Assembly (NCBI RefSeq): GCF_023078375.1
Contig: NZ_CP095554.1
Location: 930,001-994,000 of the forward strand
Direction of reading: 5' to 3'
Length of the DNA stretch: 64,000 bases
Source: Roseomonas gilardii subsp. gilardii
Lineage (GTDB): Bacteria > Pseudomonadota > Alphaproteobacteria > Acetobacterales > Acetobacteraceae
Below the pieces are notes generated by a model. It saw only the letters and a program-made list of their open reading frames with translations. It made no database searches and had not been told where the DNA came from. Both the position numbers and the translations under genes were made by a program. Below, one piece after another: positions 45,962 to 55,697 of this stretch (position 1 is the stretch's first letter; every line of letters begins with the position of its first letter).

Positions 45962-47541
45962 GATCCGGCCTCCGCCGGGAGGGCTTCCGCCGTGGGGCGA
46001 CGCTGCGCGGCCCGTCGCCGTGGGGGCGTGGCCTGGTGCCGTGCCACCTTCCAGGCGATGGCGCCCAGGCCCAGGCCGAGCGCCAACAGGCCGAGGTCGA
46101 ACCAGACGCGCACCCAGTCCCCCGCCGCCAGGGTCTCGGTCAGGGGGCGTTGCCCCAGCAGCAGGTTCCCAACCGGCAGGGCGGCGAAGAGCAGGGCCGC
46201 GAGGGTGAACTGCTCCACCCAGCCCCGCCGCCCACGCCGCAGCAGCGGATGCAGGCAGCAGGCGCCCCAGGCGAGGAAGAAGGCATGGATCTCCCACTCG
46301 GCACGCCCGGCCATGTCGGCCGGCAGCAGCCGGTTGGCCCAGAAGTAGGCCGCCATGGCCACGGGCAGGCCGCCGATGGCCGCGAGGTTCAGATGCTCGA
46401 CCAGCCGCGTGCCGAAGCCCGGCTTGCCCTTCTTCGCGGCCTGCTGCCGCTGCTTGACCGCCCAGAGCAGGCAGCCCGTGGCCACCATCGTCGTACCGGC
46501 GAGGCCGGACAGGATGAACAGGCCGCGCAGCAGGGGGCCCGCGAAACGGCCGAGATGCAGGCCATACATCACGCCGCGTGTTTCCATCACGGCGCCGGAC
46601 TGGTCCTGGACGGAGATCAGCTTGCCGGTCGCGCCCTCGAAGAGCAGGCTCTGCATGGCGGTGGAGATGCGGTCGGCATCCCGCCGGACGAGCTGGATCG
46701 TGGCGCTGGCGTCGCCGGCATTGCTCACCGTGATGCGCCCCACCTCCCCGCCCTGCCAGCGCTGCCCGGCCTGTTCCAGCAGGGGCGCCAGCGGCACGAG
46801 GGGCGCTGCCTGCCCGGATGGCCGGAGCGCGGGCGGGTTGCCGAAGAGTTCGGCGTTGAAGGCGTTGCGGCCCTCGGGATAGGTGCGGTCGATGCCCCAG
46901 GGCATGAGCATCAGCATGAAGATCACCAGGCCCGTGTAGGTGATCATCAGATGGAAGGGCAGCGCGAGCACGGCGCCGAGATTGTGCGCGTCGAGCCAGG
47001 AACGATGGCCCTTGCCGGGGCGGAAGGTGAAGAAGTCGGCGAAGATGCGGCGATGGGTGATGACCCCGCTGACGATGGCCACCAGCATGAACAGCGTGCA
47101 GAAGCAGATGATCCATCGTCCCCACAGCACGCCGATGTAGTGCAGCTCGAAATGGAAGCGGTAGAAGAAGTCGCCGCCCATGGTCTTCCGCATCTCGACC
47201 GGCTGCCCGGTGGCCGGATCGAGGAGCTCGCTCTGGAAGCCGCGGCCGGAGGCCGCCGGGGCCCGCCAGAAGACGCGGGTCACGCCTTCCCGCGCATCGG
47301 GCAGCGTGATGAACCAAGCGGGCGAGCGGGGCGCCTTGGCCTCCAGATAGGCCACGGCGGCGATGGCCGCGTCCGGGGCGCTGGTGCTGGAACGCGCGAT
47401 CTCAGGCCGCATCCAGTAGGAGATCTCGGGCCGCAGATAGGCGGCCGTGCCGGTCAGGAAGACAGCGAACAGGACCCACCCGACCAGCAGGCCCGACCAG
47501 GTGTGCAGCCAGGCCATGCACTGGCGGAATCCCTCCTTCAC
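45958..47541 (-). CDS. PepSY-associated transmembrane protein (iron-uptake reductase-like)
   Basis: The 527-residue protein starts at GTG 47539-47541 (MKEGFRQCMAWLHTWSGLLVGW), whose GTGA overlaps the DUF3649 stop. ATG at CMAWLHTW is a later alternative. The first span carries the family HTWSGL motif and RPEISYW follows. A large periplasmic loop comes next, then spans around ICFCTLFMLVAIVSGVITHRR, HNLGAVLALPFHLMITYTGLVIFML (with His residues able to bind heme) and a C-terminal set of spans. Related proteins assist reductive release of iron from siderophores at the inner membrane. Confidence 0.85.
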   Translation of the reverse strand: MKEGFRQCMAWLHTWSGLLVGWVLFAVFLTGTAAYLRPEISYWMRPEIARSSTSAPDAAIAAVAYLEAKAPRSPAWFITLPDAREGVTRVFWRAPAASGRGFQSELLDPATGQPVEMRKTMGGDFFYRFHFELHYIGVLWGRWIICFCTLFMLVAIVSGVITHRRIFADFFTFRPGKGHRSWLDAHNLGAVLALPFHLMITYTGLVIFMLMLMPWGIDRTYPEGRNAFNAELFGNPPALRPSGQAAPLVPLAPLLEQAGQRWQGGEVGRITVSNAGDASATIQLVRRDADRISTAMQSLLFEGATGKLISVQDQSGAVMETRGVMYGLHLGRFAGPLLRGLFILSGLAGTTMVATGCLLWAVKQRQQAAKKGKPGFGTRLVEHLNLAAIGGLPVAMAAYFWANRLLPADMAGRAEWEIHAFFLAWGACCLHPLLRRGRRGWVEQFTLAALLFAALPVGNLLLGQRPLTETLAAGDWVRVWFDLGLLALGLGLGAIAWKVARHQATPPRRRAAQRRPTAEALPAEAGS

Positions 47542-47882
47542 GGCGCATTCCCCTGAAGCAGGAGCAGCCCCAGCAGCGGGGCCGCCACGATGGCGAGGCC
47601 GGTCCAGGCCCGCAGGGCCGAGCGCGCGGCGAAGACCCATACGACCGCTCCGGCATACACGGCGAAGCTTCCCATCATCCCCGCCAGCACCGCATCCATG
47701 CGTGCCATGGGCAGCATGGCCACGGTGGTGGCGAAGAGGGCGGACAGGGCGTAGCCGCCGGGCAGGGCCGCCAGGACGCGCAGGAGGATATCCAGCCTGC
47801 GGCGCCCCTCCGGCCCCATCCCCCGGACGGGCCGCAGCCAGGAGGCGGACAGAAGGGTTCCGCCCTGCCGCATCGCTGCCAT
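47538..47882 (-). CDS. DUF3649-type small membrane protein of iron cluster
   Basis: The 114-residue protein begins at ATG 47880-47882 (MAAMRQGGTLLSASWLRPV), 2 bp after the receptor stop. It has three hydrophobic spans (GGYALSALFATTVAMLPMAR, VLAGMMGSFAVYAGAVVWVFAA, GLAIVAAPLLGLLLLQ). Small proteins of this type sit between TonB siderophore receptors and PepSY-membrane proteins in many proteobacteria. The role is unknown. Confidence 0.75.
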   Translation of the reverse strand: MAAMRQGGTLLSASWLRPVRGMGPEGRRRLDILLRVLAALPGGYALSALFATTVAMLPMARMDAVLAGMMGSFAVYAGAVVWVFAARSALRAWTGLAIVAAPLLGLLLLQGNAP

Positions 47883-47884
47883 GG

Positions 47885-50170
47885 TCAGAAACGGTACCGG
47901 ATGGAGCCGGTGACCGTGCGGCCATAGCCGTACCAGCACCAGGCATAGCCATAGCAGCTCGCGACATAGCGCGTGTCGGCGAGGTTGCTGATGTTCACCG
48001 CTGCCTGCATGCCCTTCAGCTCCTGCATCGCCTGGCCCAGATCGTAGCGCAGGGCGGCGTCGAACAGCGTCACGCCCTTCACCTTGAAGGTGTTGGCGTC
48101 ATCGCCCCAGCTCGGGCCGAGGTAGCGCACGCCGCCGCCGAGCCCGAGCCCGGACAGGAAGCCGCTTTCCGCCGGCACGGTGTAGTCGAGCCAGGCCGAG
48201 GCGGTGTGCTTCGGCTGCGCATAGGGCACCTTGCCCTGCAGGCTCACCACCGGCCCGGTCGAGCCCGGCACCGCCGGATAGATGCCGTAGTCCCGGCGCG
48301 TCGTGGTGTTGCTCTTGGTGTATTCGATGTCGAGATAGGCATAGGCGGCGGTGAAGCTCAGCCCGTTCCTCAGCTCGCCCTTGGCCTCCAGCTCGACGCC
48401 GCGCGAGCGCGTCTCGCCCGCCTGCACGCTGTAGTTCGGGTTGACGGGATCGGTGGTCAGCACGTTCTGCCGCAGCAGGTCATAGACCGCGGCGCTGAAC
48501 AGCAGACCGCTGCCCGGCGGCGCATAGCGCAGACCGGCCTCGTACTGGCGGGAGGAGATGGGCTCGAAGGGCCGCAGGAGGCGGTCCGTGCCGCTCGTCG
48601 GCTCGAAGCTCTCCGTGTAGCTGACATAGGGCGCGAGGCCGTTGTCGAAGAGGTACACGGCCCCGGCGCGGCCGGTCCAGGCGTCGTTGGTCTGGCGCGG
48701 GTTGCTGGTCAGCCGGCCCGTCGCCACCGAACGGTTCTCGGTGGTGGAATCGTACCAGTCGCGCCGCCCGCCGAGCAGGACGACCAGCTTGCCGAGCTTC
48801 AGCTGGTCCTGGAGATAGATGCCGCTCTGGTTGGTGCGCTGGCTGGCATAGGTGCTGAAGCCCGGCCAGACCGTGTTCTGCCCGCTGTAGATCGGGTCGA
48901 ACAGGCTCTGCCGCCGGATCGTCGCCCCCGCTGGCGTGTTGTAGAGGGCGGAGCCGGTATAGGTGTCCTGCAGGATGCGCGTGTAGTCATAGCCGGCGAG
49001 GACCGTGTGCTGCACCGGCCCCGTGTCGAAATTCGCCTGGATCTGGTTGTCGATGTTGAAGACGTCGAAATCCGCGTCCGTGCCGTAGACCGAGCGGACC
49101 GTCTGCGTCATGTCCGGCGTCACCGCCGAGCCGTAGAGGCTGCGGTACTCGCCCTTCGTGTGCATGTAGCGGAAGTTCTGCCGCATCGTGAACACGTCGT
49201 CGATCCGGCGTTCCGCCAGATAGCCGATCTGGTAGTGCTCGCGGTTCAGCCGCTCGAAATCCGGGTCGCCGTCATAGTAGCGCATGCGGATGCGCCCGTT
49301 CGGGTTGGGCAGTGCCGAGCCCCAGGCGGGCACGCCGCCATAGGAACCGCCCTCCGGGTCGCGCTGGTAATGGCCGAGCAGCGTGATCCGTGTGTCGGCA
49401 TCCGGGCGCCAGGTGAGCGAAGGGGTGAAGAAGTAGCGCCGCACCCGCGTCTCGTCGAGTTCGCCGTCGCCCTCGGCATAGGAGCCGATGAAGCGTCCGA
49501 GCCATTCCCCCCGCTCGTCCAGCCTGCCGCTGACATCGCCGGCGAAGCGGACATAGTCGCGCGTGCCCGCCTGCAGCAGCACCTCCCTGATGCGCTCCTC
49601 GGTAGGCCGCTTGCTGATGGCGTTGATCAGCCCGCCGGGCGGCGTGCTGCCGAACAGCACCGAGGCCGGGCCGCGCAGCACGTCGATCCGTTCCAGGCGA
49701 TAGGTGTCGAGGCTGGGATTCGCATCCCGCCCGCCGGCCAGGCGCAGGCCGTCCAGGAACTGCGTCGGGGAGTAGCCGCGAATCGTCATCTGGTCGAGCC
49801 GCACGGCCGCCGAGCCGCGCGTCTCCGGCACCACTCCCGCAGTGTAGCGCAGCGCCTGGTTCATGTTCTGCGCATCGCGCGCCCGGATCTCGTCGGCGGT
49901 GATCACGGAGATCGACTGCGGCGTCTCGATGATCGGCGTGTCCGTCTTGGTGCCGGAGGCACTGACCCCGGCCACGAAGCCGCGCACCGGGCTGGAGCCG
50001 GTCTCCGTCCGGCCTTGCACGGTAACCTCCGGCAACGTCACGGCAGAGCCGCCGGCGCTTTCGGTTTCTTGCGCCTGCGCAAGGTTCACGGGAATGGCGA
50101 CGGCGGCCAGCAGGACGAGCGGAGAGACGCTGCTGCCTTTGCGGCAGAGCGTGATGGAGCGGCGAGGCAC
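47885..50170 (-). CDS. TonB-dependent siderophore receptor
   Basis: The outer-membrane receptor has about 761 residues. The start is set at GTG 50168-50170, after the Fur box and behind GGGGAAG; the longer frame would translate through the operator. A signal peptide follows (SPLVLLAAVAIPVNLAQAQ). The TonB box region is TLPEVTVQG, the plug domain holds IETPQSISVITADEIRARD, IRGYSPTQFLDGL and PASVLFGSTPPGGLIN, and the 22-strand barrel ends with the outer-membrane sorting Phe (TGSIRYRF). The plug and barrel are of the FhuA/FpvA type. Heads a four-gene iron operon. Confidence 0.93.
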   Translation of the reverse strand: MPRRSITLCRKGSSVSPLVLLAAVAIPVNLAQAQETESAGGSAVTLPEVTVQGRTETGSSPVRGFVAGVSASGTKTDTPIIETPQSISVITADEIRARDAQNMNQALRYTAGVVPETRGSAAVRLDQMTIRGYSPTQFLDGLRLAGGRDANPSLDTYRLERIDVLRGPASVLFGSTPPGGLINAISKRPTEERIREVLLQAGTRDYVRFAGDVSGRLDERGEWLGRFIGSYAEGDGELDETRVRRYFFTPSLTWRPDADTRITLLGHYQRDPEGGSYGGVPAWGSALPNPNGRIRMRYYDGDPDFERLNREHYQIGYLAERRIDDVFTMRQNFRYMHTKGEYRSLYGSAVTPDMTQTVRSVYGTDADFDVFNIDNQIQANFDTGPVQHTVLAGYDYTRILQDTYTGSALYNTPAGATIRRQSLFDPIYSGQNTVWPGFSTYASQRTNQSGIYLQDQLKLGKLVVLLGGRRDWYDSTTENRSVATGRLTSNPRQTNDAWTGRAGAVYLFDNGLAPYVSYTESFEPTSGTDRLLRPFEPISSRQYEAGLRYAPPGSGLLFSAAVYDLLRQNVLTTDPVNPNYSVQAGETRSRGVELEAKGELRNGLSFTAAYAYLDIEYTKSNTTTRRDYGIYPAVPGSTGPVVSLQGKVPYAQPKHTASAWLDYTVPAESGFLSGLGLGGGVRYLGPSWGDDANTFKVKGVTLFDAALRYDLGQAMQELKGMQAAVNISNLADTRYVASCYGYAWCWYGYGRTVTGSIRYRF

Positions 50171-50190
50171 TGAAACTTCCCCAGCTATGC

Positions 50191-50209
50191 AACAATGATT
50201 ATCATTCTC
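50191..50209. promoter_or_regulatory. Fur box
   Basis: AACAATGATTATCATTCTC matches 16 of 19 positions of the classic Fur consensus and contains the perfect core palindrome AATGATTATCATT (50194-50206). It lies 21 bp before the receptor GTG, so it must overlap the promoter or leader of the iron operon. It could also affect the divergent DUF805 gene, 186 bp away. Confidence 0.9.
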
Positions 50210-50394
50210 ACATAACACGTATGTCACTTCTGTCCATGAGAGAATGTCGAATGGATGGATCTTCGATGACCAAAATGTCAGTTGCGGGCGGAGGGACAGG
50301 CGGGACGCCGGCGAAGACGCATCGGCAGGCCCGTACAGCGTGCGGTTGACCCTCCCGGTGATTTGGCCGACGAGCCGTCAGGCCGGAGGGAATC

Positions 50395-50844
50395 ATGTTT
50401 CTGCTGCGCTGGATCAGCTTCCGCGGGCGCCTGTCGCTCGGACGCTACTGGATGACCTACATCCTGCCGCTCTTCGCCCTGTACTGGCTCTTCGTGGGGC
50501 TGGATGCGGCGATCTTCGGGGCGCCCTCCTGGCAGCCGGTGCCCTCGCCCGTCCCGGCGGTGCAGGCGGCGGAGGTCTGGCGCTTCGAGCAGCGCTACGT
50601 CTTCTATCCCGGCGGCCCGATCACCGGCCTGTGGCTCTGGCTATCCTGGTTGCCCGGTCTCGCCGGCATGACCAAGCGGTGGCACGACAGGGGCCGCAGC
50701 GGCTGGTGGAACCTGCTTCTGCTGGTCCCTGTCATCGGCTGGATCTGGCTGTTCATCAGCCTGTGCTGCCGCGACGGCACCCGGGGCCCGAACCGCTACG
50801 GCCCCGATCCGCTGGAGGTCCCCGCCCAGGCGGCGCGGGGATAG
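50395..50844 (+). CDS. DUF805-type membrane protein
   Basis: This 149-residue inner-membrane protein starts at ATG 50395, with a CGGAGGGA ribosome-binding site. The family block SFRGRLSLGRYWMTYILPLFALYWLF is followed by a loop, spans around GPITGLWLWLSWLPGLAGM and WWNLLLLVPVIGWIWLFISLC, and the DUF805 signature KRWHDRGRSGWW. The function is not established. It diverges from the iron receptor and converges on the sulfonate monooxygenase. Confidence 0.85.
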   Translation: MFLLRWISFRGRLSLGRYWMTYILPLFALYWLFVGLDAAIFGAPSWQPVPSPVPAVQAAEVWRFEQRYVFYPGGPITGLWLWLSWLPGLAGMTKRWHDRGRSGWWNLLLLVPVIGWIWLFISLCCRDGTRGPNRYGPDPLEVPAQAARG

Positions 50845-50875
50845 GGCAGGGCGGATCGCCGCCCCGCCGCGCTCC

Positions 50876-52057
50876 TCAGCCCTTCTTCTCCACCGTGGTC
50901 ATGAAGGCGCCGCCGCCGTTGACGAGGCTTGGCCCTTCCAAGCCGGGGCCGCGCCGCGTGGAAAGGTTCAGCAGCGGGAAGAGCAGATCCGCCACGCGAT
51001 ACGCTTCCTCCAGATGCGGGTAACCGGAGGCGATCAGCGTGTCGATGCCGAGCGCCTGATACTCGCGAATCCTCGCCGCGACCGTTTCCGGATCGCCGAC
51101 CAGCGCCGTGCCCGCGCCGCCGCGGACCAGGCCGACGCCGGCCCAGAGGTTCGGCGCGATCTCCAGCCTTTCGCGCGAGCCGCCATGCAGCGCCAGCATC
51201 CGCTTCTGGCCGACGCTGTCGCTCTCCTGCGCCAGCTTGCGCTGCGCCGTGGCGATGGTGTCGTCCGACAGGTGGCGGATGAGGCGGCGCGCGGCATCCC
51301 AGGCTTCGCCTTCGGTTTCCCGCACGATCAGGTGCAACCGGATGCCATAGCGCAGACTGCGGCCCAGGGCGGCGGCCCGGCTCCGCACATCCGCGATCTT
51401 CTCGGCCACGGCCGCGACGGGCTCTCCCCAGCTGAGGTAGGCATCGGCCTGGGCGGCTGCCAGCGCATGGGCTGCCGGCGACGAGCCGCCAAAGTAGAGC
51501 GGCGGGTGCGGGCGCTGCACGGGCGGGAAGGCCAGCCGCCCGCCCTGCGAGGAAAGATAGGTCCCCTCGTGCCGGACCGTTTCCCCGGCCATGAGGCCGC
51601 GCCAGATCGTCAGGAAATCATCCGCCTGGGCGTAGCGTTCGTCATGGCCCAGGGTGAGCCCGTCGCCGGCGAGGTCGGCGGGGTTGCCGCCGCAGACGAC
51701 ATTGGCCATCAGGCGGCCCCCGGTGAGCCGGTCCAGCGCCGCGTATTGCCGTGCCGCCTCGCCCGGCAAGGTCAGTCCGGGACGCAGCGCCACGAGGAAG
51801 CGCAGGCGCTCGGTGAAGGGGGCGATGGAGGCTGCGGTGACGAGCGCATCCTCGCAGCCATTGCCGGTGGGCAGCAGCACGCCGCTGTAGCCGAGCTGGT
51901 CGGCCGCCTGGGCGATCTGGCGCAGGTAGCGGTTGTCCACCACGCGGTGGCCCTTCTCGGTGCCGAGATAGGAGCCGTCCCCGCCGGAGGGCAGGAACCA
52001 CATCAGGTCCAGCGGTGTCGCCCCGGCACGGCTGTCGGCAAAGGGTTCGGCGTTCAT
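50876..52057 (-). CDS. ssuD: SsuD, FMNH2-dependent alkanesulfonate monooxygenase
   Basis: The enzyme releases sulfite from alkanesulfonates with reduced FMN and O2. The 393-residue protein matches SsuD along its length: [92 protein letters not shown] and [21 protein letters not shown]. No flavin reductase (SsuE) gene is in the window, so reduced flavin must come from elsewhere. It overlaps the stop of the upstream binding-protein gene. Confidence 0.95.
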   Translation of the reverse strand: MNAEPFADSRAGATPLDLMWFLPSGGDGSYLGTEKGHRVVDNRYLRQIAQAADQLGYSGVLLPTGNGCEDALVTAASIAPFTERLRFLVALRPGLTLPGEAARQYAALDRLTGGRLMANVVCGGNPADLAGDGLTLGHDERYAQADDFLTIWRGLMAGETVRHEGTYLSSQGGRLAFPPVQRPHPPLYFGGSSPAAHALAAAQADAYLSWGEPVAAVAEKIADVRSRAAALGRSLRYGIRLHLIVRETEGEAWDAARRLIRHLSDDTIATAQRKLAQESDSVGQKRMLALHGGSRERLEIAPNLWAGVGLVRGGAGTALVGDPETVAARIREYQALGIDTLIASGYPHLEEAYRVADLLFPLLNLSTRRGPGLEGPSLVNGGGAFMTTVEKKG

Positions 52058-53046
52058 GGGCGGGCTCCGGCGATCTGGCGGGGCGGCGTCCAGACGGCGA
52101 CGCGGATCTCGATCCGCCGCGGGATGATGCGCAGCGCGGCGAAGCTGTCGGCGATGGCCTGCTGCTGCGCGATGATGGTGTCGTCCATCGCCTGCACGGC
52201 ATAGACGCCCCGCGCGGCGGCGACGCGCTGCACGGCCAGCGGCACGCCCGTGACCTCCGCCATGATGCGGGCGAGGTCGTCGGGGTTCCGTGCCGCCCAG
52301 TCCGCCGCCTCGTTGACGGCGCCGAGCAAGGTGAGGAGCGTGTCGGCGTCCCGATCGGCGAAGGCACGGCTGGCCAGGAAGAAGCTGTTACTCGGGGCAA
52401 GGTTCTCGGCCGTCGTCAGGACGCGTGTCTCGGGCTCCTGCTGGGCGATGGCGAAGAAGGGGTCCCAGATGGCCCAGGCATCGATGCTGCCCTGCCGGAA
52501 CGCCGCCGCCGCGTCGGAGGGCTGCAACTGCACCGCCTGGATGTCGCCGGGGCCGAGGGAGACCGAAGCCAGGGCGCGGACCACGAAGTTATGGGCGCTC
52601 GACCCCTTGGTGAAGGCCAGCCGACGGCCTTTCAGGTCCCCCAGGCTCCGAATGGCCGAATCCTTGCGCACGAGGATCGCGGAATTGCGGCCGCTGACGG
52701 GCTGGCCGCCGGCATAGAGGAGATCCGCGCCGGCGGCCTGGGCGAAGATCGGGGGCGTGTCGCCGGTCGCGCCGAAATCCACGGCACCGGCGTTCAGCGC
52801 TTCCAGCATCGGCGGGCCGGAGGGGAATTCGATCCATTGCGCGGGGATGTTGAGCGCCTCCAGCCGTCGCTGCTGGCGGAGGATCACGAGCGATCCGTTC
52901 TTCTGGTAGCCGATGCGGACCGGCGTGGCGGCGCGCGCCGGGGAGGGTGTCAGAAGGGTGGGCGCCGCCAGAGTGGAAGCCAGCGCGGGACCGGCCAGAA
53001 GGCCGAAACGGCGCCGGGAAAGCCTCGATGTCACATCCGTCTCCAC
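52054..53046 (-). CDS. ssuA: SsuA-like sulfonate-binding protein (first)
   Basis: The 330-residue periplasmic binding protein starts at GTG 53044-53046 with a twin-arginine signal ([20 protein letters not shown]), cleavage probably after ARA. Blocks [52 protein letters not shown] and [18 protein letters not shown] match SsuA. It is coupled to ssuD. The 255 bp upstream, separating it from the oxygenase gene, could hold a promoter of its own. Confidence 0.92.
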   Translation of the reverse strand: METDVTSRLSRRRFGLLAGPALASTLAAPTLLTPSPARAATPVRIGYQKNGSLVILRQQRRLEALNIPAQWIEFPSGPPMLEALNAGAVDFGATGDTPPIFAQAAGADLLYAGGQPVSGRNSAILVRKDSAIRSLGDLKGRRLAFTKGSSAHNFVVRALASVSLGPGDIQAVQLQPSDAAAAFRQGSIDAWAIWDPFFAIAQQEPETRVLTTAENLAPSNSFFLASRAFADRDADTLLTLLGAVNEAADWAARNPDDLARIMAEVTGVPLAVQRVAAARGVYAVQAMDDTIIAQQQAIADSFAALRIIPRRIEIRVAVWTPPRQIAGARP

Positions 53047-53301
53047 GTCTGGTTCAGCCCACCGCCCGGTATGGGCCTTCGGCGCTGGGCGTCATGCCCC
53101 AAGGGCTACAGGGACGGAGGCGGGATTTCCATGAACGGCGTTTTCAAACTTCGTGCTGTGCAAAGCAAAATCGATGCGCGCGGAAGCGTGCGGGAGAGTT
53201 TTCTTCCGGCCTGGATCGCGTGGGCTCCGCGGGATCGCCGGGCGCGGTGGCGAAAGGCGGGCGCCGGGGCTCCGGAGGGGGCCACGGCGCCCGCTCCGGA
53301 G

Positions 53302-54348
53302 CTACGGCTGCAACAGGTCGGCGTGGTAGCGCCGCGCCACATCGGGATGCGAGCGAAGCCGTCCCTTCAGGTAGTTGGCGCCGACGTTGCGGAAGAGCGG
53401 GTTCTCCGGATCGCTGGCCGGCCCCTTGGCCTCCGCGGCCAGTTCCGGCGGAAGGTCGAGCAGCGGCACGGTGGCATCCAGCCGCGCACCGAGGAAGAAG
53501 GCCACGGAATAGCGGTCCCGCCCCACCTTCGGGCTCACGACACGATGCACCGTCGCCTTCAGATAGCCATTGGAGGCGAGCTCCAGCAGCTCGCCGATAT
53601 TGACCACGAAGGTGCCGGGGCGCGGCACGGCCTCGACCCAGCCATTCTCCGTTTCCACCTGCAGGCCGCCCGTATCGTCCTGGAGCACGAAGGTCAGCAG
53701 CCCGCTGTCCTTGTGCGGCCCCACGCCCTGCGCCGCGTCATCCGTCAGCCGCGCCGGATAGCGGATGATCTTCATCGTCTGATTCGGATTCTCCCGGTAG
53801 ATCGGCGCCAGGGCATCCGGATCGCCGACCAGCGCCTCCGTGAACGCCTGCACGAGGCGGATGGCGACCCGAGTCAGCTCCGACTGCCATTGCAGAAGCA
53901 GGGGGCGGAGTTCCGGCAGGGCCTTGTCGGGCCAGAGATTGGGGCCCTGGAGGCGTGCCCAGGGCGGCGAGTCCGGCCCGATGGGCAGCGCCTCGCGCTC
54001 CGAATGCACGTCGAACTGCTCCCGCCAGTCCGGGCGGCCACGTGTCAGTTCCAGTCCGGCGCGGTTGTAGCCGCGGAAATGCGGCGAGTGGATCATCTGG
54101 ACCTTCAGCTTCTCGGCCTCCGGCAGGGCGAAGAAGCGCCGGGAGATGTCGCGCACCTCCGCTTCCAGCGCCTCGGACACACCGTGCCCCGAGAGGTAGA
54201 AGAAGCCCACCTCCCGCGCGGCATGGCGCAGCTCCGCGAGAAAGGCGGCACGCTCCTCCGGCGTGCCGTCGAGGCGGCGAAGATCGAGGAGAGGCAGGTC
54301 CGGCCTGGGGATGGCCGGAACGGTGTCGACTTCGTCTGTGAAGGACAT
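53302..54348 (-). CDS. Fe(II)/2-oxoglutarate-type oxygenase, isopenicillin N synthase family
   Basis: The 348-residue non-heme iron oxygenase has iron ligands His212 and Asp214 (GPHKDSGLLTF) and His268 (ATVHRVVSP), and the substrate-anchoring Arg279-x-Ser281 (DRYSVAFFLGARL). The N-terminal DIOX_N-type region is VGFFYLSGHGV. Family members oxidise diverse small molecules. Lying between metY and ssuA-ssuD suggests an organosulfur or sulfur amino acid substrate, possibly making a compound that releases sulfite or sulfide. That role is inferred. Confidence 0.85.
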   Translation of the reverse strand: MSFTDEVDTVPAIPRPDLPLLDLRRLDGTPEERAAFLAELRHAAREVGFFYLSGHGVSEALEAEVRDISRRFFALPEAEKLKVQMIHSPHFRGYNRAGLELTRGRPDWREQFDVHSEREALPIGPDSPPWARLQGPNLWPDKALPELRPLLLQWQSELTRVAIRLVQAFTEALVGDPDALAPIYRENPNQTMKIIRYPARLTDDAAQGVGPHKDSGLLTFVLQDDTGGLQVETENGWVEAVPRPGTFVVNIGELLELASNGYLKATVHRVVSPKVGRDRYSVAFFLGARLDATVPLLDLPPELAAEAKGPASDPENPLFRNVGANYLKGRLRSHPDVARRYHADLLQP

Positions 54349-54372
54349 GTCGCGTTTCCCTTTCTGTTTCCG

Positions 54373-55686
54373 TCAGGCGGCTTCCGCCAGCCGGCCGGCG
54401 GCATCGAGGCCCTGCGCCAGATCGGCCAGGAGATCCACCGGGTGTTCCAGCCCGATCGAGAGCCGCACATAGCCCGGCGTCACGCCTGTCAGGACCTGCT
54501 CCTCGGCCGAAAGCTGGCTGTGGGTGGTGCTGGCCGGATGGATCGCCAGGCTGCGCGCGTCGCCGATATTGGCGACATGGTAGAACAGTTTCAGGGCGTC
54601 GATGAAGCGGCGCCCGGCGTCGAGGCCCCCCGCCAGCTCCAGCCCGACAAGGCCGCCGAACCCGCCGCGCAGGACGCGCTCGGCCCGGGCGCGGGCCTCT
54701 CCGTTCTGCAGGGAGGGATGGATCACCCGCGCCACCTCCGGGCGGCGCGACAGCCACTGCGCCACCACGGCGGCCGTTTCGCTGTGCCGCCGGATGCGCA
54801 GGGGCAGCGTCTCGACGCCCTGGAGGATCTGGAAGGCGTTGAAGGGCGAGAGCGGGGCGCCGAGATCGCGCTGGACCGAGGAGCGCAGCGCCGCCAGATA
54901 GGGGGGCACGCCGAGCTGCGGTGCCGCCTGGGTCCAGACCGTGCCGTGGTAGCTCGGGTCGGGCGTGTTGAGGGCCGGCTGCCGTTCCGGCACCGCGCGC
55001 CAGTCGAAGCGCCCGCCATCCACCACGGCGCCGGCGATGCTGGTGCCATGGCCGCCGAGATACTTGGTGGCGGAATAGATCACGATGGCCGCCCCGTGAT
55101 CCAGCGGCCGGGCCAGCAGGGGCGCGGCGGTGTTGTCGAGGATCAGGGGAATGCCGAGCGGCCGCCCGATCGCCGCGACCTCGGCGATCGGGAAGACGAC
55201 CAGCTTCGGATTGGGCAGGGTCTCGCCATAATAGGCGCGCGTGCGCTCGTCGGTGGCGCGGCGGAAGTTCTCCGGCTCCGCGGGATCGACGAAGCGCGTC
55301 TCGATGCCGAAGCGTGACAGGGTGTTGGCGAAGAGGTTCCAGGTGCCGCCATAGAGGTCGGTCGAGGAGACGATGTTGTCCCCCGCCCGCGCCAGCGCCA
55401 GCACCGAGAAGGCGGAGGCCGCCTGTCCCGAGCCGAGCGCCAGGGCCGCGGCGCCGCCCTCCAGCGCGGCCAGGCGCTGCTCCAGCGCATCGACCGTCGG
55501 ATTGCCGGTGCGGGAGTAGATGTAGCCGAGCTGTTCCAGCCCGAAGAGGCGGCGCGCATGTTCGCTGCTCTCGAACTGGTAGGAGGTGGTCTGGTAGATC
55601 GGCACCGCCACCGCGCCATGCGTGGGGTCGGCACGCCAGCCGCCATGCAGGGCCAGGGTGTCGGGATGCAGGGAAGGCTCGGACAT
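54373..55686 (-). CDS. MetY-type O-acetylhomoserine sulfhydrylase
   Basis: The 437-residue PLP enzyme starts at ATG 55684-55686 (MSEPSLHPDTLALHGGW). It belongs to the Cys/Met metabolism family: VPIYQTTSYQFESSEHA, YSRTGNPTVDALEQRLAALE, PLP Lys in VIYSATKYLGGHGTSI, and YVRLSIGLEHPVDLLADL. It would fix sulfide onto O-acetylhomoserine to give homocysteine, completing assimilation of sulfur released by the monooxygenases. A longer frame upstream is chance. It sits between binding-protein and oxygenase genes. Confidence 0.88.
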   Translation of the reverse strand: MSEPSLHPDTLALHGGWRADPTHGAVAVPIYQTTSYQFESSEHARRLFGLEQLGYIYSRTGNPTVDALEQRLAALEGGAAALALGSGQAASAFSVLALARAGDNIVSSTDLYGGTWNLFANTLSRFGIETRFVDPAEPENFRRATDERTRAYYGETLPNPKLVVFPIAEVAAIGRPLGIPLILDNTAAPLLARPLDHGAAIVIYSATKYLGGHGTSIAGAVVDGGRFDWRAVPERQPALNTPDPSYHGTVWTQAAPQLGVPPYLAALRSSVQRDLGAPLSPFNAFQILQGVETLPLRIRRHSETAAVVAQWLSRRPEVARVIHPSLQNGEARARAERVLRGGFGGLVGLELAGGLDAGRRFIDALKLFYHVANIGDARSLAIHPASTTHSQLSAEEQVLTGVTPGYVRLSIGLEHPVDLLADLAQGLDAAGRLAEAA

Positions 55687-55697
55687 CGGGATCTCCT

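Noticed and set aside
47885-50227. Earlier ATG start for the TonB receptor at 50225-50227
   Set aside because: Starting there would translate through the Fur box and place 19 extra residues before the signal peptide; the GTG at 50168-50170 has a good ribosome-binding site.
52015-55317. An 1100-codon plus-strand frame across the sulfonate genes
   Set aside because: It lies antisense to ssuA, the oxygenase and metY and has the His/Gln/Arg-rich composition of a shadow frame.
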